From Streptomyces physcomitrii (GTDB lineage Bacteria > Actinomycetota > Actinomycetes > Streptomycetales > Streptomycetaceae): a stretch of DNA of 64,000 nucleotides. Location: positions 124,001 to 188,000 of the forward strand of contig NZ_JAAWWP010000013.1 of NCBI RefSeq assembly GCF_012273655.1. The letters run 5' to 3'. Under the pieces are notes generated by a model, which was given only the letters and a program-made list of their open reading frames with translations, did not search any database and was not told the DNA's origin. This document shows positions 33,807 through 42,038 of the stretch, one piece after another (positions within the stretch are counted from its first letter, which is position 1; each line of letters begins with the position of its first letter). The position numbers and the translations under genes are program-made.

Positions 33807-34949
33807 TCAGCCGAGCAGCGAGCGGCCGATGATCTCCTTCATGATCTCGGTCGTGCCTCCGTAGATCGTCTGGATGCGGCCGTCGGTGAAGGCCCTGGCC
33901 ACCGGGTACTCGTTCATGTAGCCGTAGCCGCCGTGCAGTTGCAGGCAGCGGTCGGCGGTGCGCTTCTGCAGTTCGGTCGCCCACCACTTGGCCATCGAGG
34001 CGTTCACCGCGTCCAGGGTGCCGTCCGCGTGGTCGGTGATGCAGCGGTCGAGGTAGGCCCGGGTGACCGCGCACTCGGTGGCCATCTCGGCGATCTCGAA
34101 GCGTACGTGCTGGAGCCGGGCGAGCGGCCTGCCGAAGGCCTCGCGCTCCTTGACGTAGGTGGTGGTCAGCTCGACCAGGTACTCGGCCCCGGCGATGGCC
34201 GCTATCGCGATGGCCATCCGCTCCTGGGCGAGATTGGTCATCAGGTGGATGAAGGCGCCGTTCAGCTCGCCGAGCAGGTTCTCCTTGGGCACCCGTACGT
34301 CGTTGAAGAACAGTTCGGCGGTGTCCTGGGACTTCTGGCCGATCTTGTCGAGGTTGCGGCCCCGCTCGAAGCCCTCCATGCCGCGCTCGACGACGAGCAG
34401 CGAGAGCCCGTGCGCGCCGCCCTCGGGAGTGGTCTTGGCGACCACGACCACCAGGTCGGAGATGATCCCGTTGGAGATGAAGGTCTTGGAGCCGTTGAGC
34501 ACCCAGTGGTCGCCGCGGTCCTCGGCCGTGGTGCGGATGCCCTGGAGGTCGGAGCCCGCGCCGGGTTCGGTCATGGCGATGGCGGTGATCAGCTCGCCGC
34601 TGCAGAATCCGGGCAGCCAGCGCCGCTTCTGCTCCTCGGTGGCGAGCGAGGTGAGGTAGGGGCCGATGATGTCGTTGTGCAGGCCGATGGCGAGTCCGGC
34701 CACCCCGGCCCGGGTGAACTCCTCGGCGAGTACGGCGCTGTAGCGGAAGTCCGGTTCGCCGCCGCCGCCGTACTCCTCGGGGACCGCGAGACCGAGCAGC
34801 CCCTGGCGGCCCGCCGCGAGCCAGACCTCGCGGGAGACGATGCCGTCCTTCTCCCACTGCTCGTAGTGCGGCAGGACCTCCTTGGCGAGGAAGGTCTTGA
34901 CCGTCTCCCTGAATGCCTCGTGCTCGGGCGAGTAGATGAGCCGCTTCAC
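33807..34949 (-). CDS. acyl-CoA dehydrogenase
   Basis: A 380-residue FAD enzyme, GTG 34949-34947 with a full AGGAGG site. The family motifs are present: AIAMTEPGAGSDLQGIRTTA, the flavin-binding strand WVLNGSKTFISNG, REAFGRPLARLQHVRFEIAEM, and CLQLHGGYGYMNEYPVARAFTDG. Near the C terminus IYGGTTEIMKEIIGRSLLG has Gly where medium-chain enzymes carry the catalytic Glu, so the base is expected in the earlier helix as in long-chain or isovaleryl types. It makes the first oxidation of beta-oxidation and passes electrons to ETF. It stands 57 bases ahead of the thiolase gene. Confidence 0.94.
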   Translation of the reverse strand: MKRLIYSPEHEAFRETVKTFLAKEVLPHYEQWEKDGIVSREVWLAAGRQGLLGLAVPEEYGGGGEPDFRYSAVLAEEFTRAGVAGLAIGLHNDIIGPYLTSLATEEQKRRWLPGFCSGELITAIAMTEPGAGSDLQGIRTTAEDRGDHWVLNGSKTFISNGIISDLVVVVAKTTPEGGAHGLSLLVVERGMEGFERGRNLDKIGQKSQDTAELFFNDVRVPKENLLGELNGAFIHLMTNLAQERMAIAIAAIAGAEYLVELTTTYVKEREAFGRPLARLQHVRFEIAEMATECAVTRAYLDRCITDHADGTLDAVNASMAKWWATELQKRTADRCLQLHGGYGYMNEYPVARAFTDGRIQTIYGGTTEIMKEIIGRSLLG

Positions 34950-35052
34950 GGCTTCCTCCTGTGGGCGGTTCGGCGTGGCACCCGGCCGGGCGCCGGCGGT
35001 CTCGGTCGGGCCCCGCGGGCTGCTCGCCCGGACGGGGACGCGGTTCGGTGGC

Positions 35053-36189
35053 TCAGGACGGCTCCGCCACCAGGTGCGGTACGTCCCAGTCGCGGGCGAC
35101 CTCCTCGGTGTCCGCGCCGGGCAGCGCGGGGGCGGTGCGCACCCGGGTCGGGGTGGCGGAGAAGCGCGGGGCGGGGGCGGGCTGGGTGAGCCCGGCGTGC
35201 TCGACGAAGGTGCCGCGGGCGGCCAGATGCGGGTGGTCCGGCGCCTCGCGCATGGACAGCACCGGCGCGACACAGGCGTCGGAGTCCTGGAAGACCTCGG
35301 TCCACTCGGCCCGGGTGCGGGTCCTGAAGCGGGCGGCGACGGCCTCCCGCAGTTCTTCCCAGCGGCCGAAGTCCTCGCGGGCGGCGGCGGCTTCACCGAG
35401 GCCGAGCAGTTCGGCGAACTCCGCGTAGAACTGCGGTTCCAGGGCGCCGACGGCCATGTACCCGCCGTCGGAGGTCGCGTAGTTGCCGTAGAAGGGGGCG
35501 CCCCCGTCGAGGAGGTTGACCCCGCGGCGGTCCTGCCAGACCCCGGCCGCCGCCATGCCGTGGATCATCGAGGCGAGGTGGGCGGCGCCGTCCACGATGG
35601 CGGCGTCCACGACCTGTCCGGTGCCGGTGGCGCGGGCGTGCTGGAGGGCGGCGAGGACGCCCACGACCAGGTAGAGCGAGCCGCCCGCGTAGTCCCCGAC
35701 GAGGTTCACCGGGACGGCCGGGGGCTCGTCCGCCTTGCCGATCATGCCCAGGGTGCCGGTGACCGCGATGTAGCCGAGGTCGTGCCCGGCGCGCTGGGCG
35801 AGCGGTCCCTCCTGGCCCCAGCCGGTCATCCGGCCGTAGACGAGGCGGGGGTTGCGGGCGAGGCAGTCCTCGGGTCCGACGCCGAGGCGTTCGGCGACAC
35901 CGGGCCGGTAGCCCTCGATCAGGATGTCGGCGCGCTCCACCAGGCCGAGCACGGCGGCGGTGCCGCCCGGGGACTTCAGGTCCACGGCGACGGAGCGCTT
36001 GTTGCGGTTGGTGAGGTCCTTCTCCGGGGCGATGCCGAGGCCTCCGGCGGGGCGCTCCACCCGGACCACGTCCGCGCCGAGGTCGGCGAGGAGCATGGCG
36101 GCGAAGGGGCCCGGTCCGATGCCCGCGAGTTCGACCACCCGCACCCCGGTGAGCGGTCCCTGTCCCGGCGGCTCTGCCACTGACTCCAC
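35053..36189 (-). CDS. CaiB/BaiF family CoA-transferase or alpha-methylacyl-CoA racemase
   Basis: A 378-residue class III CoA-transferase-fold protein. GTG 36189 behind GAGGGG is my start; GTG 36213 would add eight residues. The fold's motifs are visible: LTGVRVVELAGIGPGPFAAM, ADLGADVVRVERP, NKRSVAVDLKSPGG, RMTGWGQEGPLAQRAGHDLG and VNLVGDYAGGSLYLVVG with the catalytic Asp. The GQEGPLA and GHDLGY pattern, and the linkage to a beta-oxidation unit, favour a 2-methylacyl-CoA racemase that converts R to S isomers for degradation of branched or sterol side chains, but a CoA-transferase cannot be excluded. It is the first gene of the unit, 103 bases before the dehydrogenase. Confidence 0.88.
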   Translation of the reverse strand: MESVAEPPGQGPLTGVRVVELAGIGPGPFAAMLLADLGADVVRVERPAGGLGIAPEKDLTNRNKRSVAVDLKSPGGTAAVLGLVERADILIEGYRPGVAERLGVGPEDCLARNPRLVYGRMTGWGQEGPLAQRAGHDLGYIAVTGTLGMIGKADEPPAVPVNLVGDYAGGSLYLVVGVLAALQHARATGTGQVVDAAIVDGAAHLASMIHGMAAAGVWQDRRGVNLLDGGAPFYGNYATSDGGYMAVGALEPQFYAEFAELLGLGEAAAAREDFGRWEELREAVAARFRTRTRAEWTEVFQDSDACVAPVLSMREAPDHPHLAARGTFVEHAGLTQPAPAPRFSATPTRVRTAPALPGADTEEVARDWDVPHLVAEPS

Positions 36190-36210
36190 AACCCCTCGGT
36201 ACGCGACCTG

Positions 36211-36237
36211 CACTGTGACACCATCGATGTAACAGTG
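36211..36237. promoter_or_regulatory. 27-base dyad operator upstream of the beta-oxidation unit
   Basis: CACTGTGAC (36211-36219) and GTAACAGTG (36229-36237) are inverted copies with one mismatch around nine bases. The dyad lies 22 bases upstream of the chosen racemase start and in the divergent promoter region. Its length and arm spacing fit a TetR-type regulator of fatty-acid genes. Confidence 0.5.
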
Positions 36238-36455
36238 TTGATGTTATGAACCAGCGGGTCCGCGCACAAGCCCTGTCGAGCAAGCGCTCAGTAACTCCCC
36301 CGGATGCCCGCCCGCCCACCAGGCGGACGGCCCGCTGCCGCCGTGATCGCGCACGCTAACCTCGGCCCCGGAAGAGGGCGTTCCGCGCGGATCGGCCGGG
36401 CTCGTGGCCGGTGCCGCCGGAGCCCGAGGCACGGGGGTCGGGGACAAGGGGTGTC

Positions 36456-37655
36456 ATGGCAGCACAGAGCAGTCCCGAGCGGGCGGAGCGCACGTACGAC
36501 ATCGTGCTGTTCGGAGCCACCGGCTTCGTCGGGCAGCTGACCGCCGAGTACCTGGCCGCGCACGCACCGGCCGAACTGCGCTGGGCCGTCGCCGGGCGCA
36601 GCCCCGCCAAGCTGGACGCCCTGCGGACCCGGCTGGCCGAGCTCGCGCCCGAGGGGCCCGCGCCCGAGGTGGTGCGCGCCGAGGTGGACGACGCCGGCTC
36701 GCTGCGCGAACTCGCCGCGGGCGCCCGGGTGGTGGCCACCACGGTCGGCCCCTACATCAGCTACGGCGAGGGCCTGGTCGAGGCCTGCGCCGAGGCGGGC
36801 ACCGACTACCTCGACCTCACCGGCGAGCCCGAGTTCGTGGACCTGATGTACGTACGCCACGACGCCCGGGCCCGGGAGACCGGCGCCCGCCTGGTGCACG
36901 CCTGCGGCTTCGACTCGGTGCCGCACGACCTCGGTGTGCAGTTCACCGTCGCGCAGCTGCCCGAGGGGGTGCCGCTGCGCGTCGACGGCTATGTGCAGGT
37001 CGACGCGCAGGCCTCCGGGGGCACCTTCGCCTCCGCCCTCACGGCCTTCTCGCGGGGGCCGCAGATGCTCGCCGCCGCCCGGGAGCGCAAGCAGCTGGAG
37101 CCCCGGCCGACGGGCCGCCGCGCCTACGCCCCGCCCGGCACCTTCCACTACTCCGGGGAGATCGGCGCCTGGGGGCTCCCGCTGCCCACCATCGACGCGC
37201 AGATCGTCCAGCGCTCGGCCCGCGCCCTGGAGCGCTACGGGCCCGACTTCCGCTACCGGCACTACGCGGGCGTGCGGCGCCTGGCCACCGTGGCGGGCCT
37301 GCTCGGGCTGGTCACCACCACCTTCGCCGCGGCCCAGTTCGGGCCCGCCCGGCGCTGGCTCTCGGACCGCCTCAAGCCGGGCGAGGGCCCGAGCGCGGAG
37401 CGGCGGGCCCGCAGCACCTTCTCGGTGCGCTTCATCGGCGAGGGCGGCGGCCGCCGCGTCTACACCGAGGTGGCGGGCGGCGACCCGGGCTACGACGAGA
37501 CGGCGAAGATCTTCGCCGAGTCCGCGCTCAGCCTCGCCTTCGACAAGCTGCCCGCCACCGCGGGACAGGTCACCCCGGCGGTGGCGATGGGCGAGTCCCT
37601 GACGGACCGGCTCCGCGCGGCGGGCCTGACCATCCGGGTCGCCGCGGTGCGCTGA
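36456..37655 (+). CDS. saccharopine dehydrogenase-like (trans-acting enoyl reductase type) protein
   Basis: A 399-residue protein, ATG 36456 with AAGGGG upstream. The N-terminal Rossmann loop YDIVLFGATGFVGQLTAEYL at 14-33 binds NAD(P). ELRWAVAGRSPAKLDALR, TTVGPYISYGEGLVEACAEAG, GTDYLDLTGEPEFVD and LVHACGFDSVPHDLG are hallmarks of the family annotated saccharopine dehydrogenase, which includes mycobacterial trans-acting enoyl reductases of lipid synthesis. It is not expected to act on lysine. A hydrophobic stretch near 275-295 could touch the membrane. It diverges from the beta-oxidation unit. Confidence 0.88.
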   Translation: MAAQSSPERAERTYDIVLFGATGFVGQLTAEYLAAHAPAELRWAVAGRSPAKLDALRTRLAELAPEGPAPEVVRAEVDDAGSLRELAAGARVVATTVGPYISYGEGLVEACAEAGTDYLDLTGEPEFVDLMYVRHDARARETGARLVHACGFDSVPHDLGVQFTVAQLPEGVPLRVDGYVQVDAQASGGTFASALTAFSRGPQMLAAARERKQLEPRPTGRRAYAPPGTFHYSGEIGAWGLPLPTIDAQIVQRSARALERYGPDFRYRHYAGVRRLATVAGLLGLVTTTFAAAQFGPARRWLSDRLKPGEGPSAERRARSTFSVRFIGEGGGRRVYTEVAGGDPGYDETAKIFAESALSLAFDKLPATAGQVTPAVAMGESLTDRLRAAGLTIRVAAVR

Positions 37656-37672
37656 GGCGTCCGCTCCCCCGG

Positions 37673-37756
37673 GCCGCCCCGGCCCTCGCCGACCACCGTA
37701 CGGGGGCGGGCAGTTCGCCCCGCGTCGTACGGCTACGAAGGGTCGGCCGGGGCGGC
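37673..37756. terminator. nested hairpin between convergent reductase and nfi genes
   Basis: GCCGCCCCGGCC (37673-37684) pairs with GGCCGGGGCGGC (37745-37756). Inside it CCGTACG (37696-37702) pairs with CGTACGG (37726-37732), and GGGGCG (37703-37708) with CGCCCC (37716-37721). The whole structure lies in the 140-base gap between two convergent genes. Confidence 0.55.
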
Positions 37757-37795
37757 GCCCGGGGCCGTCCGGCCGTCCGCGCCGTACGGGAACCG

Positions 37796-38494
37796 TCAGG
37801 CGGAGCCCGAGGCCTCCTCGAGCGCCCGGCGGCAGAGCGCGTCCGCGCGGCGGGTGGACTCCGGCAGCCGGTAGCGCGGGGTGAGCGCGAGGACATGGGC
37901 GCAGGCCGACTCCAGCGTGGTGCGGTGGCCGACCGAGACGAAGACCGGTTTCACCCCGGCCCGGGTGCGCAGCGCACGGCCGACCTCCTCCGCGCCGTCG
38001 GTGAGCGGCGCGGCCGAGCCGCGCGCCCCGGAGGGCTCCGGGTAGGTGAAGGTGAAGGGGTTCTTCGCGACGCCGATCGCGGGCAGCCCGGTCAGCACCC
38101 CGAGGTGGCAGGCGAGCCCGAAGCGCCGGGGATGGGCGAGTCCGTAGCCGTCGCAGACCAGCAGCCCGGGGTCGGTGGCCAGCCCGCGGAGGGCGGCGAG
38201 GACCGCGGGCACCTCGCGGAAGGCGAGCAGCCCGGGCACGTACGGGAAACCGGCCCGGCCCACCGCCGTCGCCTCCTCGCGGACCTCCAGGCTCGCCGCG
38301 TCCAGGACGACCGCCGCGGCGGCGACCAGGTCGCGGGCGTCGTCGTAGGCGACATCGACCCCGGTGACCGTCCCGGTGCCGGGCGCGGGACCCTGTTCGC
38401 CGAGGACCACCCGGGAGCGCAACTCCTCCTGGACGGCGCGGGCCCGGGCCTCGGTGGCGGGCCAGCCCGCGGGCAGCGGAAAGCTCGTGATCAT
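37796..38494 (-). CDS. nfi: endonuclease V
   Basis: A 232-residue repair nuclease, ATG 38494-38492. The conserved blocks are GVDVAYDD (first catalytic Asp), FPYVPGLLAFREVPAVLAAL, VCDGYGLAHPRRFGLACHLG (second catalytic Asp), PAIGVAKNPF and FVSVGHRTTLESACAHVLAL followed by RYRLPESTRRADALC. It cuts DNA, or RNA in some organisms, at the second bond 3' to inosine, and so repairs deaminated adenine. Residue pattern and length are standard. It is monocistronic. Confidence 0.93.
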   Translation of the reverse strand: MITSFPLPAGWPATEARARAVQEELRSRVVLGEQGPAPGTGTVTGVDVAYDDARDLVAAAAVVLDAASLEVREEATAVGRAGFPYVPGLLAFREVPAVLAALRGLATDPGLLVCDGYGLAHPRRFGLACHLGVLTGLPAIGVAKNPFTFTYPEPSGARGSAAPLTDGAEEVGRALRTRAGVKPVFVSVGHRTTLESACAHVLALTPRYRLPESTRRADALCRRALEEASGSA

Positions 38495-38742
38495 GGTCGG
38501 CCAGGGTACGCCGCGCCGGGGTTGGGCGACCGGCCGCGGCGGGCCGCGCACGCGCTCCCGCCCCGGCGCACAGGCAGGGACCGACCACCCGCAGCCATCT
38601 GGCCGAGAACCGCCCCCGGGGAAGTGAGGAAGGTCACTCCCCTTCCCAGTGCACGGATCCGGTCCCGCGCCCCTCTCACAGGGTGTCCGCCCCCCGCCCC
38701 CGCGCCCGCCTTCACGCGCCCCGGCCCCGCAAGGAGCAGGAG

Positions 38743-39156
38743 TTGTCCTCTGTCTCGCACTCCGTCGAAGTCCGGCTGATCGCCGTCGCCCCCCGCATTC
38801 CGGTCATTCCGGCGACCCTGCACTACGACGGCCGGGACCCCTTCGCCGTACGGATGACCTTCCCGGCCCATGCCGCCCTGCGCGGCCAGGAGGTCTGCTG
38901 GACCTTCGGCCGCGAACTGCTCGCCGAGGGCCTCGAACAGGAGGCGGGCGAGGGCGACGTGCGGGTGCGCCCCTACGGCTACGGCCGCACCATCCTGGAG
39001 TTCCACGGCGCCGAGGGCATCGCGGTGGTGCACATCGTCACCGAGCAGCTCCGCGGCTTCCTCGACCTCACCCGGGCGCTCGTCCCGCCGGGCGAGGAGC
39101 ACCTGTTCGCCGACATCGAGCAGGATCTCGCGGACGCCCTCGACGACGTCTGCTGA
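38743..39156 (+). CDS. SsgA-like sporulation/cell division protein
   Basis: A 137-residue SALP, starting with TTG 38743 directly after AAGGAGCAGGAG; a GTG at 38683 would add 20 Arg/Pro-rich residues and is less likely. The family pattern is plain: PVIPATLHYDGRDPFAVRMT, VCWTFGRELLAEGLEQEAGE, GDVRVRPYG, FLDLTRALVPPGEEH and a C-terminal acidic helix (IEQDLADALDD). SALPs occur only in morphologically complex actinomycetes and control septum placement, spore wall and peptidoglycan remodelling. I cannot assign it to a specific SsgA-G member. Confidence 0.9.
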   Translation: MSSVSHSVEVRLIAVAPRIPVIPATLHYDGRDPFAVRMTFPAHAALRGQEVCWTFGRELLAEGLEQEAGEGDVRVRPYGYGRTILEFHGAEGIAVVHIVTEQLRGFLDLTRALVPPGEEHLFADIEQDLADALDDVC

Positions 39157-39160
39157 ACCC

Positions 39161-39188
39161 TCCGGGGCGGGGGATGCCCCGCCCCGGA
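39161..39188. terminator. 12-base hairpin between SsgA-like and GPP34 genes
   Basis: TCCGGGGCGGGG (39161-39172) pairs exactly with CCCCGCCCCGGA (39177-39188) around GATG. It begins five bases after the ssgA-like stop and could end both convergent genes. Confidence 0.7.
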
Positions 39189-39203
39189 CCCCCGCCCGGC
39201 AGC

Positions 39204-39875
39204 TCAACTCCCCCGCGTCGCCGCCCCGGTGACCGCCGCCGCCCGCACCGCCGCCCGCAGCTCGCGGAAGACCCCGGGCAGTGCGGGGCCCGCCTCACCG
39301 CCGCGCGCGGCCAGCGCCTCGGCTCGGTCCCGGTGCGCCGCGCGCTCCCCGGCGGTGGCGAAGGTGCCGAGCCCGGCGTCCACCGCGAGGACGGTCATCG
39401 CCGCCACGCGGTGCCCGACCTCCGCCACCGGCACCGGCCCGCAGAGCGCGGCCCGCGCCCTGGCCCGCAGGCTCCGTACGGGAGCGGGGTCGGCGAGCAC
39501 ATGGCGCCCCGGCGGGAGCAGTCCGAGCAGGCGGTGGCCCCGGGCGCGCAGGAAGCCCCCGGCCACGAGTGACTCGCGTACCGCGGTGCGGGTGGCGCCC
39601 GTGTGCGCGCCCACCCACTCCTGCCAGGTGCGCGGCCGGGACTCGGCGACGAGTTCGAGGAGACCGTCGAGCGGGCCCTCACCGGTCTCGGCATCCGGGT
39701 CGGTGGGCACCGCCACCCCGTCCTCGTCGGCGAGCAGCCCCCGCCAGGCCAGCTCGGCGAGCGCCCCGGCCCGCACCAGGCGGCCGAGACCGGCGGCCGC
39801 GGCGGGGCGGTCCTCGCCGGTGTCCCAGGCGAGGAGGTACAGGCAGGCGGGCAGCGAGCGGGGCGTGTCGGTCAT
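39204..39875 (-). CDS. GPP34 (GOLPH3-like) family phosphoprotein
   Basis: A 223-residue protein from ATG 39875-39873 with AGAGGGAG upstream. It resembles actinobacterial GPP34 proteins, related to Golgi phosphoprotein 3: SLPACLYLLAWDTGEDRPA, LGRLVRAGALAELAWRGLL, then two helical repeats (WQEWVGAHTGATRTAVRESL, FLRARGHRLLGLLPPGRHVL) and ALCGPVPVAEVGHRVAAMTVLA. The eukaryotic homologue binds phosphoinositides. The bacterial role is unclear, with some Streptomyces members lying in natural-product or conservon-like loci. None of these contexts is present here. Confidence 0.8.
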   Translation of the reverse strand: MTDTPRSLPACLYLLAWDTGEDRPAAAAGLGRLVRAGALAELAWRGLLADEDGVAVPTDPDAETGEGPLDGLLELVAESRPRTWQEWVGAHTGATRTAVRESLVAGGFLRARGHRLLGLLPPGRHVLADPAPVRSLRARARAALCGPVPVAEVGHRVAAMTVLAVDAGLGTFATAGERAAHRDRAEALAARGGEAGPALPGVFRELRAAVRAAAVTGAATRGS

Positions 39876-39943
39876 CTGGCTCCCTCTTTCCGGGGGCTCG
39901 CGGCGGCGGCGCAACGGCCGCCCTCGGACGCCGCGTTAATCCG

Positions 39944-39972
39944 TTGCCCCGGCCCGGCCCTTCTCCTACGGT
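39944..39972 (+). promoter_or_regulatory. candidate promoter of second ABC-F gene
   Basis: TTGCCC (39944-39949), a 17-base spacer and TACGGT (39967-39972) put the RNA start near 39979, giving an unusually long leader of about 229 bases before the ABC-F ATG. Confidence 0.5.
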
Positions 39973-40024
39973 GTTCCTGGCCACACCCCCGCCGAACGGA
40001 GAAGGACGTTGCTCCACTGAGGTC

Positions 40025-40162
40025 CCGGAACACCGTGCCGTGCAGCCTGCCGTATCCGGCCGCCGCGCGCACCGTGACCGACCTCGGTGTCACGAGCCGT
40101 CCCTCGGGCAGCCCCCTTCCCGGCGCCCCGGGCCTCTCTCCCAAGTGACCGCGGTGTTCCGG
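40025..40162 (+). promoter_or_regulatory. structured leader of second ABC-F gene, possible attenuator
   Basis: CCGGAACACCG (40025-40035) and CGGTGTTCCGG (40152-40162) are perfect inverted 11-mers that would close a 116-base loop in the leader RNA. The loop covers a 37-codon frame starting GTG 40035 and ending TGA at 40148. A tiny frame TTG-CTC-CAC-TGA follows GGAGAAGG near 40000. ABC-F resistance genes are often controlled by leader-peptide attenuation. That this is such a leader is inference. Confidence 0.35.
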
Positions 40163-40207
40163 ATGCGTCGCCCCGCCGCCCGCACTCCGAGAATCCGTGA
40201 GGCCTCC

Positions 40208-41875
40208 ATGACCCACCACGACCACTCCTCCTCCTTCACCCCGGCCGCCGCCTCCTCCCTGGTCCAGTGCACCGGACTGCACTTCGCCTGGCCGGACGGG
40301 ACCACCGTCTTCGACGGGCTCACCACCGCCTTCGCCCCGGGCAGGACCGGTCTCGTCGGGCTGAACGGCGCCGGGAAGTCGACCCTGCTCAAGCTGATCA
40401 CCGGTGCGCTGACACCGGGCGCGGGCACCGTCCGTACCAGCGGCGAGGTCGGCTACCTGCCGCAGAACCTCACCCTCGACACGGGGCTGCGGGTCGACGA
40501 GGCGCTCGGTATCCGCCGGGTGCGCGCCGCCCTGCACGCCATCGAGGCGGGCGAGGTGGCCGAGGAGCACTTCGCCGCGGTGCAGGACGACTGGGACGTC
40601 GAGGAGCGGGCCGGCGCCACCCTCGAATCCCTCGGCCTGCCCAGCGCCCTGGACGCCACCGTCGGCGAGCTGTCCGGCGGCGAGTCCGTACTGCTGCGCC
40701 TCGCCGCACTGCTGCTGCGGCGCCCCGAGGTGCTGCTCCTGGACGAGCCCACCAACAACCTCGACCTGCACGCCCGCAGGCGGCTGCACCGGGCGGTCGA
40801 CAGCTGGCCCGGCGTCCTCGTCCTCGCCGGCCACGACCGCGAGCTCCTGGAGCGCGTCGACCAGATCGCCGAACTCCGCAGCGGCTCCCTGACCTGGTAC
40901 GGCGGCGCCCTCAGCGCCTACGAGGAGGTACTCGCCGCCCAGCAGGAGGCCGCGCGGCGCAAGGTGCGCACCGCGGAGGCCGATCTGCGCCGGCAGGAGC
41001 GCGAACTCGCCGACGCCCAGGTGGTGCTGGCCCGCCGCAGGCGCTACGGGCAGAAGATGTGGGACACCAAGCGGGAGCCCAAGGCGATCATGGCCCAGCG
41101 CAAGCGCCAGGCCCAGGTGTCGGCGGGCAAGCACCGCCTGCTGCACGAGGGGCGCCTCGCGGACGCCCGGGAGCGGCTCGACGAGGCGGCCCGCTCGGTG
41201 CGCGAGGACGACGAGGTCCGTATCGAGCTGCCGTCCACGGCGGTCCCGCCGGGGCGGGAGGTGTGCACCGTGCGCGAGCTGGTGCTGCCGTACACCGGGG
41301 CCCGGGTGCCGGGCGGCCTCTCGGTGCACGGCCCGGAGCGCATCGGCCTGCTCGGCCGCAACGGGGCGGGCAAGTCGACCCTGCTGCGGATACTCGCCGG
41401 TGAACTCCCGCCGGTGAGCGGCGTGTCCGGGGTCCAGGTGCCGGTGCGGCATCTGCCGCAGCGGCTCGACATCCTCGACGAGGAACTGAGCGTCGCGCAG
41501 AACGTGGCGCGCTTCGCGCCGGGCGCCACGGACAACGCGATCCGCGCCCGGCTGGCCCGCTTCCTGTTCCGGGGCGCCCGCGCGGACCAGCGGGTGGGCA
41601 CCCTCTCCGGCGGTGAACGCTTCCGGGCGGCCCTCGCCGCCCTGATGCTGGCCGAGCCCGCGCCGCAGCTGCTCCTCCTCGACGAGCCGACCAACAACCT
41701 GGACGCCTCGGGGGTGGCCCGGCTCACGACCGCCCTCGCCGCCTACCGGGGCGCGCTCCTGGTCGCCTCGCACGACCTGGACTTCCTCGCCGGCCTCGGC
41801 CTCACCCGCTGGCTGCTCCTCGACGGGGAGCTGCGCCCGACCAGCGAGGAGGAGGTGCGCGCCCGGCTCGACTGA
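40208..41875 (+). CDS. ABC-F family ATP-binding protein
   Basis: A 555-residue protein with two ABC domains and no membrane segments. Domain 1 has GLNGAGKST, LSGGESVLLRLAALLL and LLLDEPTNNLDL. Domain 2 has GRNGAGKST, LSGGERFRAALAALML and LLLDEPTNNLDA. The linker is very basic and coiled (RRRRYGQKMWDTKREPKAI, MAQRKRQAQVSAGKHRL), a region that reaches the ribosomal P site in studied members. The first Walker A is preceded by an 18-residue Ser/His/Ala-rich tail. It may protect ribosomes from an antibiotic or act in translation stress. The 332-base upstream spacer holds a promoter and a structured leader. Confidence 0.92.
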   Translation: MTHHDHSSSFTPAAASSLVQCTGLHFAWPDGTTVFDGLTTAFAPGRTGLVGLNGAGKSTLLKLITGALTPGAGTVRTSGEVGYLPQNLTLDTGLRVDEALGIRRVRAALHAIEAGEVAEEHFAAVQDDWDVEERAGATLESLGLPSALDATVGELSGGESVLLRLAALLLRRPEVLLLDEPTNNLDLHARRRLHRAVDSWPGVLVLAGHDRELLERVDQIAELRSGSLTWYGGALSAYEEVLAAQQEAARRKVRTAEADLRRQERELADAQVVLARRRRYGQKMWDTKREPKAIMAQRKRQAQVSAGKHRLLHEGRLADARERLDEAARSVREDDEVRIELPSTAVPPGREVCTVRELVLPYTGARVPGGLSVHGPERIGLLGRNGAGKSTLLRILAGELPPVSGVSGVQVPVRHLPQRLDILDEELSVAQNVARFAPGATDNAIRARLARFLFRGARADQRVGTLSGGERFRAALAALMLAEPAPQLLLLDEPTNNLDASGVARLTTALAAYRGALLVASHDLDFLAGLGLTRWLLLDGELRPTSEEEVRARLD

Positions 41876-41969
41876 GCACGCGAGGGGGCCCGCGCCACGC
41901 CGGGCCCCCTCACGGGATCCGGCCGGTCCCGGCGGGGCCCCGGCGGGCCGATCATCCTTACGCTCCCGT

Positions 41970-42004
41970 AACCTACGGTGTCGTAGCCTACGGTGTCGTA
42001 GGTT
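41970..42004. promoter_or_regulatory. composite operator before acyl-ACP desaturase gene
   Basis: CCTACGGTGTCGTAG is repeated exactly in tandem (41972-41986 and 41987-42001). Each copy is itself a CTACG-GTGT-CGTAG dyad, and the outermost bases extend the whole into AACCTACG-N19-CGTAGGTT. The block ends 34 bases before the desaturase ATG. Two adjacent dyads suggest cooperative binding of a TetR-type lipid regulator. Confidence 0.6.
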
Positions 42005-42038
42005 GACTGATCCGCCCGCACGTCTTGCTGGAGCCACC

